A stretch of DNA of 64,000 nucleotides from NCBI RefSeq assembly GCF_030519355.1, contig NZ_JAUMKC010000026.1, positions 19,885-83,884 on the forward strand, in the 5' to 3' direction. Source of the stretch: Mucilaginibacter sp. L3T2-6 (GTDB lineage: Bacteria > Bacteroidota > Bacteroidia > Sphingobacteriales > Sphingobacteriaceae). A program made the position numbers and the translations under genes. The notes below the pieces were generated by a model. It worked only from the letters and a program-made list of their open reading frames with translations, did not search any database and was not told the origin of the DNA. Below, one piece after another: positions 32,884 through 41,205 of this stretch (position 1 is its first letter; the number at the start of each line of letters is the position of its first letter).

Positions 32884-34068
32884 CTACGCTTTCCCGGTTT
32901 TCGAGCCGCCCATACCCCCACCCATACTGAAGATATTTTCGCTGTAGCTAACCACCAGGTTCTCGCGATCGCGCTGACGCTTAAGAGCGACGTCCACCAA
33001 TGTTTTTAATAATTGACCGAAGTTCTTGTCGCTGGCTTCCCAAAGATAAAATGAAAGTGACCCGGGTATGGTGTTGATCTCATTTACGTAAACCTTATTG
33101 TCTTTCTTATCAACCAAAAAGTCGATACGAGACACACCTGAGCAGGATAGAACGCGAAAAGTTTCCTTTGCCAGTTCCTGTATCAGCTGAGTTTGTTCTT
33201 TCGGCAGCTCTGCCGGGATCCGGCGTTTGGTGCTGGTCATGCCTTTTGATGCACCGCCTTTTGCATTGCTTACGTATTTGTCTTTATAGCTTAAAATATC
33301 GCCTGCCCCAAGCGGCTCCTCGCATACCGATGCGGTCTGGTTGTTTGCGTCGCCGAGTACAGAGCAATTCACTTCTTTCAAATCTACCACCATCCGCTCA
33401 ACCAAAATGCGGCTGCTGAAACGGCTGGCCAGCTCAACAGCTTCAATCAGCGCTGCTTCATCAGCGGCCTTTGAAACCCCAACGCTCGAGCCCAGGTTTG
33501 ATGGTTTAACAATAACCGGGAAACCTATTTTTTTTACTTCAGTAATGATAGTGTCTTTATCCATGTGCCAGCTGCGGTCGGTAAACCAGGTATAGTCAAC
33601 TACAGGCAGCTTACTTTCTTTCAGCACCATTTTCATAATGATCTTGTCCATCCCCAGGGCCGACGATAATACGTCGCAGCCAACATATGGTATACCCTTA
33701 AGTTCCAGTAAGCCCTGCAAGGAGCCATCTTCGCCGTTAGTTCCGTGAATAATCGGGAAGGCAATGTCTATCTTGCCAATCTCCTTGCTTTTCCAGATAG
33801 AACTTTGCATGGCGTTGATTGTAAAATCGCCATAAGTTGGAGAAAGATATATCTCGGTACATTGGGCTAAAAGAGATTCGGTATTGCGATAGTTGTCAAC
33901 GTTCAGCAGTGCAGCGCCAGTGTACCATTTGCCGGTTTTCGTTATATAGATGGGGGTAATTTCGAAGCTGTTCCTGTCAAAAGCGCTGATAGCCTGCTGT
34001 GCAGAAATAACTGAAATTTCATGCTCAACCGACCGACCGCCAAAAATAACGCCGACTTTAATTTTCAT
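32884..34068 (-). CDS. D-alanine--D-alanine ligase-like ATP-grasp enzyme
   Basis: The product has 394 residues, slightly long for Ddl. It has VGVIFGGRSVEHEISVISAQ, GTNGEDGSLQGLLEL, KPSNLGSSVGVSKA (ATP grasp), the omega-loop region SYKDKYVSNAKGG and FLVDKKDNKVYVNEINTIPG. After NTIPG the sequence reads SLSFYLWEAS rather than the usual FT-x-x-S-x-Y/P, a difference near the second-substrate pocket, so it may not make plain D-Ala-D-Ala. It lies 21 bases after the Mur-ligase gene. The family is certain, the substrates are not. Confidence 0.85.
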   Translation of the reverse strand: MKIKVGVIFGGRSVEHEISVISAQQAISAFDRNSFEITPIYITKTGKWYTGAALLNVDNYRNTESLLAQCTEIYLSPTYGDFTINAMQSSIWKSKEIGKIDIAFPIIHGTNGEDGSLQGLLELKGIPYVGCDVLSSALGMDKIIMKMVLKESKLPVVDYTWFTDRSWHMDKDTIITEVKKIGFPVIVKPSNLGSSVGVSKAADEAALIEAVELASRFSSRILVERMVVDLKEVNCSVLGDANNQTASVCEEPLGAGDILSYKDKYVSNAKGGASKGMTSTKRRIPAELPKEQTQLIQELAKETFRVLSCSGVSRIDFLVDKKDNKVYVNEINTIPGSLSFYLWEASDKNFGQLLKTLVDVALKRQRDRENLVVSYSENIFSMGGGMGGSKTGKA

Positions 34069-34089
34069 AGTGCTGTTAAAATAAATAAT

Positions 34090-35667
34090 CTATAGTTCGT
34101 AAGTATCAGGCAAATCGTTTTCGTACAGTAATACGTCGCCCGCACGTGTCATCCCACTCAAATGGTTTACTGCATCTTTAAAGTTTTGTGCAACATAAAT
34201 CTGCGCATCAGGGTAATTTTTATTTTTCAGCCCCTTCATTATTGGCAGAGTAATGTTTCTACCTACAAGTATAGCATAATCACAGGTATTTGCAATCTGT
34301 TCACCTAACAAAGTATTATAATATTCCTGTTTTTCGCCCAGCTCTATCATGCCCGGGGTAATAATGATCTTTCGCTGCCCCTCGATCCCTTTCAATACGT
34401 CCAGGGCCATTTTGCTGCCGACCGGGTTCGAGTTAAAGGCATCATCAATAACAGTCACACCATTCGGGTGTACCTTTACCTCAAGCCTGTGCTGCACAGG
34501 CTCCAGTTTTTTAATGGCAAAAGCTACGCTGCTATCGGGCACTTCCAAATGGCGTGCTACTATGTAACCGGCCAATATGTTCGAAAGATTGTAACTGCCT
34601 ACAAGCTTCGTATCAAAGTCGGCAATCTTTTTACCTCTGTGATAAACTGAAAACGCAGAGCCTCTTGCTGTATATTGAATATCTTTAAGATAATAATCTG
34701 CCCTTTCATTATCTGATGAGTAACGTGCCGTGTTTCTGTCAGACACCGGGCGATTGGCTATATACTCGTAATCCTCATTTATCACAGCCAAGCCACCCGA
34801 AGGCAATGCATCTATCAATTCAAACTTGGTTTTCTGTACGTTTTGAATGGTTTTAAAGGTCTCCAGGTGCTGTTCTCCCACGGCAGTTAAAATACCTATT
34901 TGCGGATTCACTAAATCGCATATTTCCTTAATATCATTTAATTGCTTGGCGCCCATCTCCACAATAAATACCTGGTGGGTAGCCTGCAACTGCTCGCGAA
35001 TAGTACGGATAACACCCATGGTAGTATTAAAGCTGCCCGGCGTCATCAGCACGTTGTATTTCTCGCTCAGCATGCGGTGCAAAAAGTGCTTGGTACTTGT
35101 TTTTCCATAGCTGCCGGTAATCCCGATGATGATCAGATCAGGTCTCTGCGCCAGTATTCGTTTGGCATCATTATAAAATGATTTATTGATAGCCGCTTCA
35201 ACCGGAGCCATTAAAACATTCGCTATCGCGATAAAAATAAAGCTCAACAATAAGGTCAATCCAAACACCCAAAGAGAGCACAGCGTTCTGTTGATGATAA
35301 CGAAATAAATTACAGCAACGATAACTGAAAGTAAGGCAGTTAACCCGAACAAGCGTATAGCCCTTTTGGTAAATACTACCGGCTTTTTTTGTTTTTTGAT
35401 GAATTGCAGATAAGCCAACAACCCAAACAACAGGATAAATGCGATAGAAGCCACCATACTACTGGCCAGCAGGATAAGCAGGCCGGTAATTAACAACGCC
35501 ACCACCTCAAGTATACGGGTGCTGATGATGAGGTTTGTTTTAAGCCATTTAAAATATCTTTCGTTGCGATAGGAGTTCAATTGCATCATGTGCAGCTCAA
35601 ACCGCAGCTTTGCGAACGCATACACCAATAAAGCTGCCAGTGCGGCAAAAAATAGTATGTTTTCCAT
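34090..35667 (-). CDS. Membrane-anchored MurF-like Mur ligase
   Basis: The product has 525 residues. About 150 N-terminal residues form four to five membrane helices, absent from normal MurF. A Mur ligase follows: P-loop GSYGKTSTK at 185-193, GSFNTTMGV, the metal-site region VFIVEMGAKQLNDI, GEQHLETF, and the C-terminal DDAFNSNPVGSKMALDVL, the last being MurF-like. The MurF stretch EMGMNxxGEI is altered to EMGAKQLNDI, so the acceptor may differ from UDP-MurNAc-tripeptide. It should join a dipeptide to a carrier at the membrane. First gene of a tight four-gene operon. Confidence 0.82.
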   Translation of the reverse strand: MENILFFAALAALLVYAFAKLRFELHMMQLNSYRNERYFKWLKTNLIISTRILEVVALLITGLLILLASSMVASIAFILLFGLLAYLQFIKKQKKPVVFTKRAIRLFGLTALLSVIVAVIYFVIINRTLCSLWVFGLTLLLSFIFIAIANVLMAPVEAAINKSFYNDAKRILAQRPDLIIIGITGSYGKTSTKHFLHRMLSEKYNVLMTPGSFNTTMGVIRTIREQLQATHQVFIVEMGAKQLNDIKEICDLVNPQIGILTAVGEQHLETFKTIQNVQKTKFELIDALPSGGLAVINEDYEYIANRPVSDRNTARYSSDNERADYYLKDIQYTARGSAFSVYHRGKKIADFDTKLVGSYNLSNILAGYIVARHLEVPDSSVAFAIKKLEPVQHRLEVKVHPNGVTVIDDAFNSNPVGSKMALDVLKGIEGQRKIIITPGMIELGEKQEYYNTLLGEQIANTCDYAILVGRNITLPIMKGLKNKNYPDAQIYVAQNFKDAVNHLSGMTRAGDVLLYENDLPDTYEL

Positions 35668-35677
35668 TTATTTCGAT

Positions 35678-35768
35678 GTAGAGACACAATACTTGTGTCC
35701 CTGAATATGTTTATTTAAATGTGCGATAACCTTGCCCTTCAGATACACGCGTCTATTACGTTTCTACG
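35678..35768. repeat. MITE-like inverted repeat, GTAGAGAC type, copy 1
   Basis: An element of about 90 bp begins GTAGAGACACAATACTTGTG and ends in the imperfect inverse ACGCGTCTATTACGTTTCTAC-like arm (35747-35767). It fills most of the gap between the alpha/beta hydrolase and the MurF-like gene. A related element lies at 61037-61127. Elements of this style are common in Sphingobacteriaceae; it has no coding capacity. Confidence 0.6.
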
Positions 35769-35777
35769 GTTAATCCC

Positions 35778-36554
35778 TTAACCATTCTTCTTATCCGGTT
35801 CCAAAAAGTTATTCAGGATAATTAAAAACTCTCCCAGTTTCTCTACAAAGGCAAAGTGCCCCGCGTTTCTTAATACCACCAACCCTGCATTCGGTATCAG
35901 CTTTTCCATTGTTTTGGCATCGCTAACAGGCGTAGCCGTGTCATTTTCGCCCCATACCAATAAGGTCGGCGCTTTTATCTTAGGCATTTCAACTTTCAGG
36001 TCCTCATTTACCGATTTTACCAGCACCTGCCGCATAACCGGCGATGCGCTCTTATAATCACTCGAGCCAGCCTGCTTACGGTAATTTTCAATGATCTCGT
36101 TCGCTTTTGCCCGGCCAACCAGGTAAGGTAATACGGCACGCACAAATTTATAAGTGTACACCCTGATGTAATAGCTTAGCGGGCGGGTTGGTTTTATGCC
36201 GGCGCTATCCAGCAAAATAAGCTTGTGCACCGGGTTGCGCGACGAGTAAACTATAGATATGCGGCCGCCATAGGAGTGCCCCGCCAATATGGGATTGCTG
36301 ATATTCTTTACACTTAGAAATTCTTCAATAAATTCGGTGTATTCATAAACGCCCCATACCTCATTCGGTTCCTGGCTTTTGCCAAAACCCGGCAGGTCGA
36401 CAGATATAACGTGAAAGCTGCTTTCGAGATTTTCCTGAATCCTGGTGAACGCCTGCAGGTTTGAACCCCAGCCGTGTAATAGAACAACCGGCTTCCCCGC
36501 GCCGGTCTCGTTATAATTTATATTAAGTCCCTTTATTATTTGGGTTTGCTCCAT
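35778..36554 (-). CDS. Alpha/beta hydrolase
   Basis: The product has 258 residues and no signal peptide. GAGKPVVLLHGWGSNLQAF is the oxyanion HGxG segment, nucleophile Ser lies in LAGHSYGGRI, the acid in LLVWGENDTATP, and His in RNAGHFAFVE. It is a standard cytoplasmic esterase/peptidase-like enzyme. It lies upstream of the MurF-like gene on the same strand with 110 bases between, occupied by a repeat element, so co-transcription is possible but not certain. Confidence 0.85.
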   Translation of the reverse strand: MEQTQIIKGLNINYNETGAGKPVVLLHGWGSNLQAFTRIQENLESSFHVISVDLPGFGKSQEPNEVWGVYEYTEFIEEFLSVKNISNPILAGHSYGGRISIVYSSRNPVHKLILLDSAGIKPTRPLSYYIRVYTYKFVRAVLPYLVGRAKANEIIENYRKQAGSSDYKSASPVMRQVLVKSVNEDLKVEMPKIKAPTLLVWGENDTATPVSDAKTMEKLIPNAGLVVLRNAGHFAFVEKLGEFLIILNNFLEPDKKNG

Positions 36555-36571
36555 AAAAATGTCGTGCTGCG

Positions 36572-36579
36572 CAAAGATA
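36572..36579 (-). promoter_or_regulatory. Candidate -7 box of the alpha/beta hydrolase gene
   Basis: TATCTTTG on the minus strand is an exact TAnnTTTG match 17 bases before the ATG at 36554. No clear -33 element is placed at 19-21 bases. Confidence 0.35.
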
Positions 36580-36738
36580 ATAAATAAGTGATAGCAATAA
36601 CAGTTTACGGCAGCCCGCGCAAACTCAAAAGAGCTAACAAAAAGCGGCCGTTTATGTGTTAAAAAAATAAGAAATCGCTGAATGTTTCAACACCCTGCCC
36701 CCTTTTTAATTCTGATCACAACACCTGCTAACAATTAA

Positions 36739-38235
36739 TCACACCTTATTTTCAATTACAGATAGAATTGCCTTTTTTAAAATATCCACCGCCTGCTCCA
36801 GTTCCTTTTCGTTCAGTGATGCAAAACCTAAGCGGACAGAGTAATTAGGATACGCCGCATCATGATAATAATCCCTCCCATAGCTAATGGTAAGCCCCAT
36901 AACGGATGCCCTTGCGGCCACCGCTGCGGGCTTAACACCATTCAAATATTCCACCCATACAGCAAAGCCGCCATCGGGTACTTTAAACTTTACATGGCCG
37001 TTCAGTCTTTCTTTCAACAAGCCGCAGAGTATGTCTCGTCGTGCATGGTAAATCTTATTTGCTTTTTTAAGATGCCGGCCAATATCCCCGTTTTTCAGCA
37101 GGTTAGCCATTGCCTCCTCTATCAGTTGCTCGCCCTGCCTGTCAATCATCCTGCGGATTCGGGTAGCCTGCCGGATAAAATTTTGCGGCGCGGCCATAAA
37201 ACCCAGCCGTATGCCCGGCGCAATGGTTTTTGAAAACGAGCCGACATAAATTACAGAGCCATAGTTATCGACACTGGCCAGCGGCAGGATAGGGCTGCTC
37301 GCATAATGAAAATCGTAGTCATAGTCGTCCTCTACAATGGCGAACTTGTATTTGCGGGCTAGTTCAAGTAATTGCATACGCCTGTCGGCACTCAATGTAA
37401 CTGTTGTTGGATTATGGTGATGCGGGATGACATATACAAGCCGCACCTTTTTTGCTTTGCAGATAGCTTCTATTGCATCCACTTTTATGCCATACTCATC
37501 AACCGGTACCGTTTCCAGCTTTGCCGGTATGTGGCTCAAAATCTCGCTGGCGCCCGTGTAGCCAGGCTCGCCCGCGATGAAAGTATCGCCCTTTTTCAGC
37601 AGCACCCTTGCAATTAAATAGAGCGCCATTTGTACACCTTTGGTAATCAAAATATTTTCGGATGTTACCTGCAGGCCGCGTGTCTCCCTGAAAAAACGGG
37701 CAAGTTCTGTTCTCAGGTTTTCTGAACCCTGTTCCGGCCCGTACATTAAATATTTTGATGTAAAATGGTAGTTTGCAAAACGCCGGTATTCCCTTACCAT
37801 CAACTCAATAGGCGCCAGCCGGATATCCGGGAACCCGTCATTAAATATCAAATTACTTTCAGGGCTTTTAACGAAGGTATTGGCGAATGGAGTATTATCT
37901 TCCTGCACATCAAAAAGTGTTTCGGCCGGGTAAGCATAAGGTTGCATTGCATCCGTAATTTTTCGCGGCGAAACCTCAGGCAGGTTTTTAGCAACAAATA
38001 TTCCCCTCCGCGGATAAACATCCACCCAGCTTTGGGCATAAAGCTCGTCATAAGCAGCAACCACCGTATTGCGGTGAACACCCAGGTATTCTCCCAAAAC
38101 CCTGCTGCCCGGTAAGGCGGATGACGGCTTTAGCGTGCCGCGCCTTATGTGGCTGATAATACAGTTGGCAATCTGCAGATAAACCGGCACCTGCGAATGC
38201 TTATCGATAGTTATAAGGCCTTTTGGAAATTGCAT
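36739..38235 (-). CDS. MocR-family regulator (GntR winged helix plus aminotransferase domain)
   Basis: The product has 498 residues. Residues 1-80 are a GntR-type winged helix (YLQIANCIISHIRRGTLKPS, GEYLGVHRNTVVAAYDEL). Residues 130-498 are a fold-type I aminotransferase domain with the PLP lysine in VGSFSKTIAPGIRLGF and VIPHHHNPTTVTLS near the cofactor. MocR proteins sense PLP or amino compounds and bind paired direct repeats. It is divergent from the DoxX-EamA pair, and two TCTGGACTAT repeats lie in the space between (listed separately), so these genes are the likely targets. Confidence 0.92.
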   Translation of the reverse strand: MQFPKGLITIDKHSQVPVYLQIANCIISHIRRGTLKPSSALPGSRVLGEYLGVHRNTVVAAYDELYAQSWVDVYPRRGIFVAKNLPEVSPRKITDAMQPYAYPAETLFDVQEDNTPFANTFVKSPESNLIFNDGFPDIRLAPIELMVREYRRFANYHFTSKYLMYGPEQGSENLRTELARFFRETRGLQVTSENILITKGVQMALYLIARVLLKKGDTFIAGEPGYTGASEILSHIPAKLETVPVDEYGIKVDAIEAICKAKKVRLVYVIPHHHNPTTVTLSADRRMQLLELARKYKFAIVEDDYDYDFHYASSPILPLASVDNYGSVIYVGSFSKTIAPGIRLGFMAAPQNFIRQATRIRRMIDRQGEQLIEEAMANLLKNGDIGRHLKKANKIYHARRDILCGLLKERLNGHVKFKVPDGGFAVWVEYLNGVKPAAVAARASVMGLTISYGRDYYHDAAYPNYSVRLGFASLNEKELEQAVDILKKAILSVIENKV

Positions 38236-38236
38236 A

Positions 38237-38269
38237 TCTGGACTATCATATTTATCATTTCTGGACTAT
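38237..38269. promoter_or_regulatory. MocR-type operator: two direct repeats
   Basis: TCTGGACTAT occurs at 38237-38246 and, identical, at 38260-38269, with 23 bases from start to start (about two helical turns). It begins two bases upstream of the MocR start codon and precedes the DoxX gene. Long-spaced direct repeats are the known binding pattern of MocR/GabR/PdxR proteins. Confidence 0.75.
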
Positions 38270-38318
38270 AAAGATAGGCCAATAGCGTTATAATTTTACA
38301 TCAATAAATCTAAATAAT

Positions 38319-38774
38319 ATGCAACTTATTAAAAACTATACCATCCCTTCCATCGCACTACGGTGTTCGCTTGCCGGCAGCTATCTGTGGGAAGTAGCCG
38401 ATCGCCTTGGCATCCTCGGCGCTCATGGCCTGCCACACGTAGGCTGGGGCGACTGGTCGCACTTTGTTGCCTATGCCCGGCAAACCATGGCTTTCCTGCC
38501 CCCATCGTGGGTACCTTTTTTTGCAATCCTTGCAACTATTGGCGAAGCAGGATTTGGGCTGATGCTGCTTGCCGGCCTGTTCACCCGTATTGCTGCGGTT
38601 GGCAGCTTCCTGTTGGCTCTCGCTTTTGCCCTGTCGATGAGCATTTCATTCGGCATCGAGTCGCCGCTGGGGTATTCAGTTTTTACTGTGGCTGCGGCAA
38701 GCCTGCTGCTGGCAACCATTCCCGATTATAAATACAGTATCGATTCAGTCATCAATAAAAACAAGCAATCATGA
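38319..38774 (+). CDS. DoxX-family membrane protein
   Basis: The product has 151 residues with four membrane helices. SLAGSYLWEVADRLGILG and the central FAILATIGEAGFGLMLLAGL with FTRIAAVGSFLLALAFALSM match DoxX/YphA-like proteins. Their role is poorly known, sometimes tied to oxidative stress. Its stop overlaps the start of the EamA gene (ATGA), so the two are translationally coupled. Divergent from the MocR gene. Confidence 0.85.
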   Translation: MQLIKNYTIPSIALRCSLAGSYLWEVADRLGILGAHGLPHVGWGDWSHFVAYARQTMAFLPPSWVPFFAILATIGEAGFGLMLLAGLFTRIAAVGSFLLALAFALSMSISFGIESPLGYSVFTVAAASLLLATIPDYKYSIDSVINKNKQS

Positions 38775-39760
38775 AATCAATCAGTCAACAAAAAGCACCT
38801 GCATTGCTCGTGCTATCCGCTTTTGCAATAGTCTACATCGTATGGGGCTCAACCTTCTTTTTTATCCGTCTGGCCGTGCAGGGCTTTCCTCCAATGCTGA
38901 TGGGGGCTGTCCGTTTAACCACCGCAGGTTTTTTATTAATGGGATGGTGCGTTTATCAAGGCGATCAGATCTGGAATAAAAAGGATATTATTAATTCAGG
39001 CATCAGCGGCATCTTGTTATTATTTGTGGCAACCGGTATCGTTATCTGGGTCGAGCAAACCCTGCCCAGCGCCATCGTAGCCATAACCATAGCCGCCGAG
39101 CCTGTATGGCTGGTGTGTATGGATAAAAGCAACTGGCGGATTAACTTCAAAAATAAATCTATCGTACTTGGCCTGATCATTGGATTTGCGGGCGTGATTA
39201 TTTTATTCGGTGAACAGCTTTCAAAGGCTTTGGGCGGCGGGCAAAATGCACCTGCCGTTTTAACGCTGATACTATTGGCCCTCGGCCCAATTGCATGGTG
39301 CGCCGGATCATTGTATTCAAAAAATAAAGGCAGCGAAACTCCCGCCCGGGTAAATACCGCCTGGCAGATGCTGATAGGCGGACTGGCATTCCTCCCCGCC
39401 AGCTTAGCGCGGCATGAGCTGAACGGTTTTAATATTCATAATGTGTCCAGCCAGGTTTGGGCCGCCATGGCTTACCTGGTGATATTTGGCTCGATAGCTG
39501 CTTACAGCGCCTATATCTGGCTGTTAAAAGTGCGCCCGGCCACACAAGTGAGCACACACTCATATGTAAACCCGGTAATTGCGGTTTTATTAGGCGTGAT
39601 GTTTGCCGGTGAGCAAATTACCAGGCTACAAATAGGCGGGTTGGTGATCATACTCTTAAGCGTACTGCTTATTAATTTAGATAAGTATCGCAAACCGGTT
39701 AAGCCTGAAAACAATACTATTAAACTGCCTTTAAGCAGGGAAGTTCTGGAAGCATGTTAG
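38771..39760 (+). CDS. EamA/DMT-family transporter
   Basis: The product has 329 residues with ten membrane helices in two EamA repeats: YIVWGSTFFFIRLAVQGFPP at the N-terminus and WAAMAYLVIFGSIAAYSAYI for the second half. YedA/RhaT-like members export or import amino acids and other small metabolites. Overlap with DoxX and control by a divergent MocR suggest export of an amino compound or B6-related compound, by inference. It ends before a strong terminator. Confidence 0.9.
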   Translation: MKSISQQKAPALLVLSAFAIVYIVWGSTFFFIRLAVQGFPPMLMGAVRLTTAGFLLMGWCVYQGDQIWNKKDIINSGISGILLLFVATGIVIWVEQTLPSAIVAITIAAEPVWLVCMDKSNWRINFKNKSIVLGLIIGFAGVIILFGEQLSKALGGGQNAPAVLTLILLALGPIAWCAGSLYSKNKGSETPARVNTAWQMLIGGLAFLPASLARHELNGFNIHNVSSQVWAAMAYLVIFGSIAAYSAYIWLLKVRPATQVSTHSYVNPVIAVLLGVMFAGEQITRLQIGGLVIILLSVLLINLDKYRKPVKPENNTIKLPLSREVLEAC

Positions 39761-39783
39761 CTGATCCCGCCAATTCATAACCC

Positions 39784-39826
39784 AAAAGCTTTGTCTGCAT
39801 AAATGCGTTGACAAGGCTTTTCTTTA
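39784..39826 (+). terminator. Intrinsic terminator after the DoxX-EamA operon
   Basis: AAAAGCTTTGTC (39784-39795) pairs with GACAAGGCTTTT (39810-39821) as a 12-bp stem with one T-G pair, then TCTTTAT. The loop contains a further small GCAT/ATGC pairing. Confidence 0.75.
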
Positions 39827-39876
39827 TAGGGTAATATCCCTTATTCTTGCCGTCATCGTGTAACAAAAAAATTTCT

Positions 39877-39911
39877 TCCGGACTTTACCGACTTTCCGGA
39901 CTTTCGGACTA
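39877..39911. repeat. Tandem ACTTTCCGG-type repeat, copy 2
   Basis: A tandem array of 8-9 bp units (CCGGACTTT, ACCGACTTT, CCGGACTTT, CGGACTA) lies upstream of the HGSNAT-like gene. It is related to 19426-19457 and 46893-46919. Confidence 0.55.
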
Positions 39912-39960
39912 TATTGTACCTCAAATTATCCAATTTAAACTTAACCGCTTGTATTAAACC

Positions 39961-41103
39961 ATGGACCAAAGCCCCAATCGCTTTCTATCGCTCGACGTTT
40001 TTCGAGGAATGACCATCTGTTTTATGATAATTGTGAACACGCCCGGCAGCGGTGCTGCGCCTTTTGCCCCGCTCGAGCATGCCGCATGGTTCGGTTTTAC
40101 CCCTACCGACCTGGTTTTTCCTTCGTTCCTGTTTGCAGTGGGTAATGCCATGAGTTTTTCGATGAAAAAATTTGCGGGTCAAAGTAACGGAGCGGTAGTC
40201 TGGAAGATCGTTAAACGTACAGCACTGATATTCTTATTCGGATACCTGATGTCGTGGTTCCCGTTCTTTTTACATGATAAGCAGGGCTGGCACTTCGCGT
40301 TGTCGCCTATCAGCCATACACGTATTTTAGGCGTTTTGCAGCGTATAGCACTCTGTTATATGTTCGCATCGCTGATGGTGTATTTTATTAAATCAACCGC
40401 AACTATAGTCATCATCAGCATTTGTCTGCTGTTTGGTTATTGGGCATTGTTGCTCATCTTCGGCGATCATAATAACCCTTATGGCATGCTTACTAATGCC
40501 GGCACCTATCTTGATAAATATTTATTGGGCGATGATCACCTTTATCACGGTGAAGGCGTAGCTTTTGACCCCGAAGGATTTTTAAGTACTCTGCCATCTA
40601 TTGTGAACGTTGTATGCGGCTATTTTGCCGGGCGTTACATACAGGAAAAAGGCAAGCGTTACGAAACTATCGCCAAGCTAATGATGTGGGGCGGATTGTT
40701 TCTTTTCATTGCGCTTTGCTGGAATATGACCTTCCCCATCTCCAAAAAGCTGTGGACGAGTCCATTCACCCTGCTTACCGTCGGCCTTGATTTGATGATA
40801 ATTTCGGTATTGATATATATCGTTGAAATACGTGAGTGGAATAAAGCCAACTGGACAGCATTTTTTACTACAGTCGGCAAAAATCCGCTGCCTGTTTACC
40901 TGTTTTCAGAGTTGTTTGTAGTTTGCTTGTACTTAATACCTGTTACATCTAAAAGCACTTTTTACGGATGGATCAACGACGTGGTATTCCAGGTTATTGC
41001 ACCAGGAGCTATCGGCTCATTACTTTTTGCTATCTGCTACATGCTGGTTTGCTGGTGTTTCGGCAAGATTCTGGACAAAAACAAAATTTACTTAAGGGTC
41101 TGA
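39961..41103 (+). CDS. HGSNAT-like membrane acyltransferase (DUF5009/NagX type)
   Basis: The product has 380 residues with about ten membrane helices. The opening RFLSLDVFRGMTICFMIIVN with the conserved Asp-x-x-Arg-Gly, then LEHAAWFGFTPTDLVFPSFL, marks the heparan-alpha-glucosaminide N-acetyltransferase-like family, which passes acetyl groups across a membrane to sugar amines. In Bacteroidota such genes are often linked to amino-sugar use, but no such gene is adjacent here. Single gene with its own terminator. Confidence 0.88.
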   Translation: MDQSPNRFLSLDVFRGMTICFMIIVNTPGSGAAPFAPLEHAAWFGFTPTDLVFPSFLFAVGNAMSFSMKKFAGQSNGAVVWKIVKRTALIFLFGYLMSWFPFFLHDKQGWHFALSPISHTRILGVLQRIALCYMFASLMVYFIKSTATIVIISICLLFGYWALLLIFGDHNNPYGMLTNAGTYLDKYLLGDDHLYHGEGVAFDPEGFLSTLPSIVNVVCGYFAGRYIQEKGKRYETIAKLMMWGGLFLFIALCWNMTFPISKKLWTSPFTLLTVGLDLMIISVLIYIVEIREWNKANWTAFFTTVGKNPLPVYLFSELFVVCLYLIPVTSKSTFYGWINDVVFQVIAPGAIGSLLFAICYMLVCWCFGKILDKNKIYLRV

Positions 41104-41140
41104 AACTAAGTTTTCGGAGTGCGTAAAATCCTTCTGAATT

Positions 41141-41175
41141 AAAGCTTTGATAACCCCGGTTATCAGAGCTTTTTC
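41141..41175 (+). terminator. Intrinsic terminator after the HGSNAT-like gene
   Basis: AAAGCT-T-TGATAAC (41141-41154) pairs with GTTATCA-G-AGCTTT (41159-41172), followed by more T. The stem is about 13 bp with one internal mismatch. Confidence 0.8.
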
Positions 41176-41180
41176 TTTGG

Positions 41181-41188
41181 TATCTTTG
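41181..41188 (+). promoter_or_regulatory. Candidate -7 box of the DUF4265 gene
   Basis: TATCTTTG is an exact TAnnTTTG match 17 bases before the ATG at 41206, directly after the preceding terminator. Confidence 0.4.
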
Positions 41189-41205
41189 GCGATATATATA
41201 CAATC

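Noticed and set aside
35687..35760. Small RNA or terminator between the hydrolase and the MurF-like gene
   Set aside because: The hairpin has no T-tract and matches a dispersed repeat found again at 61037-61127.
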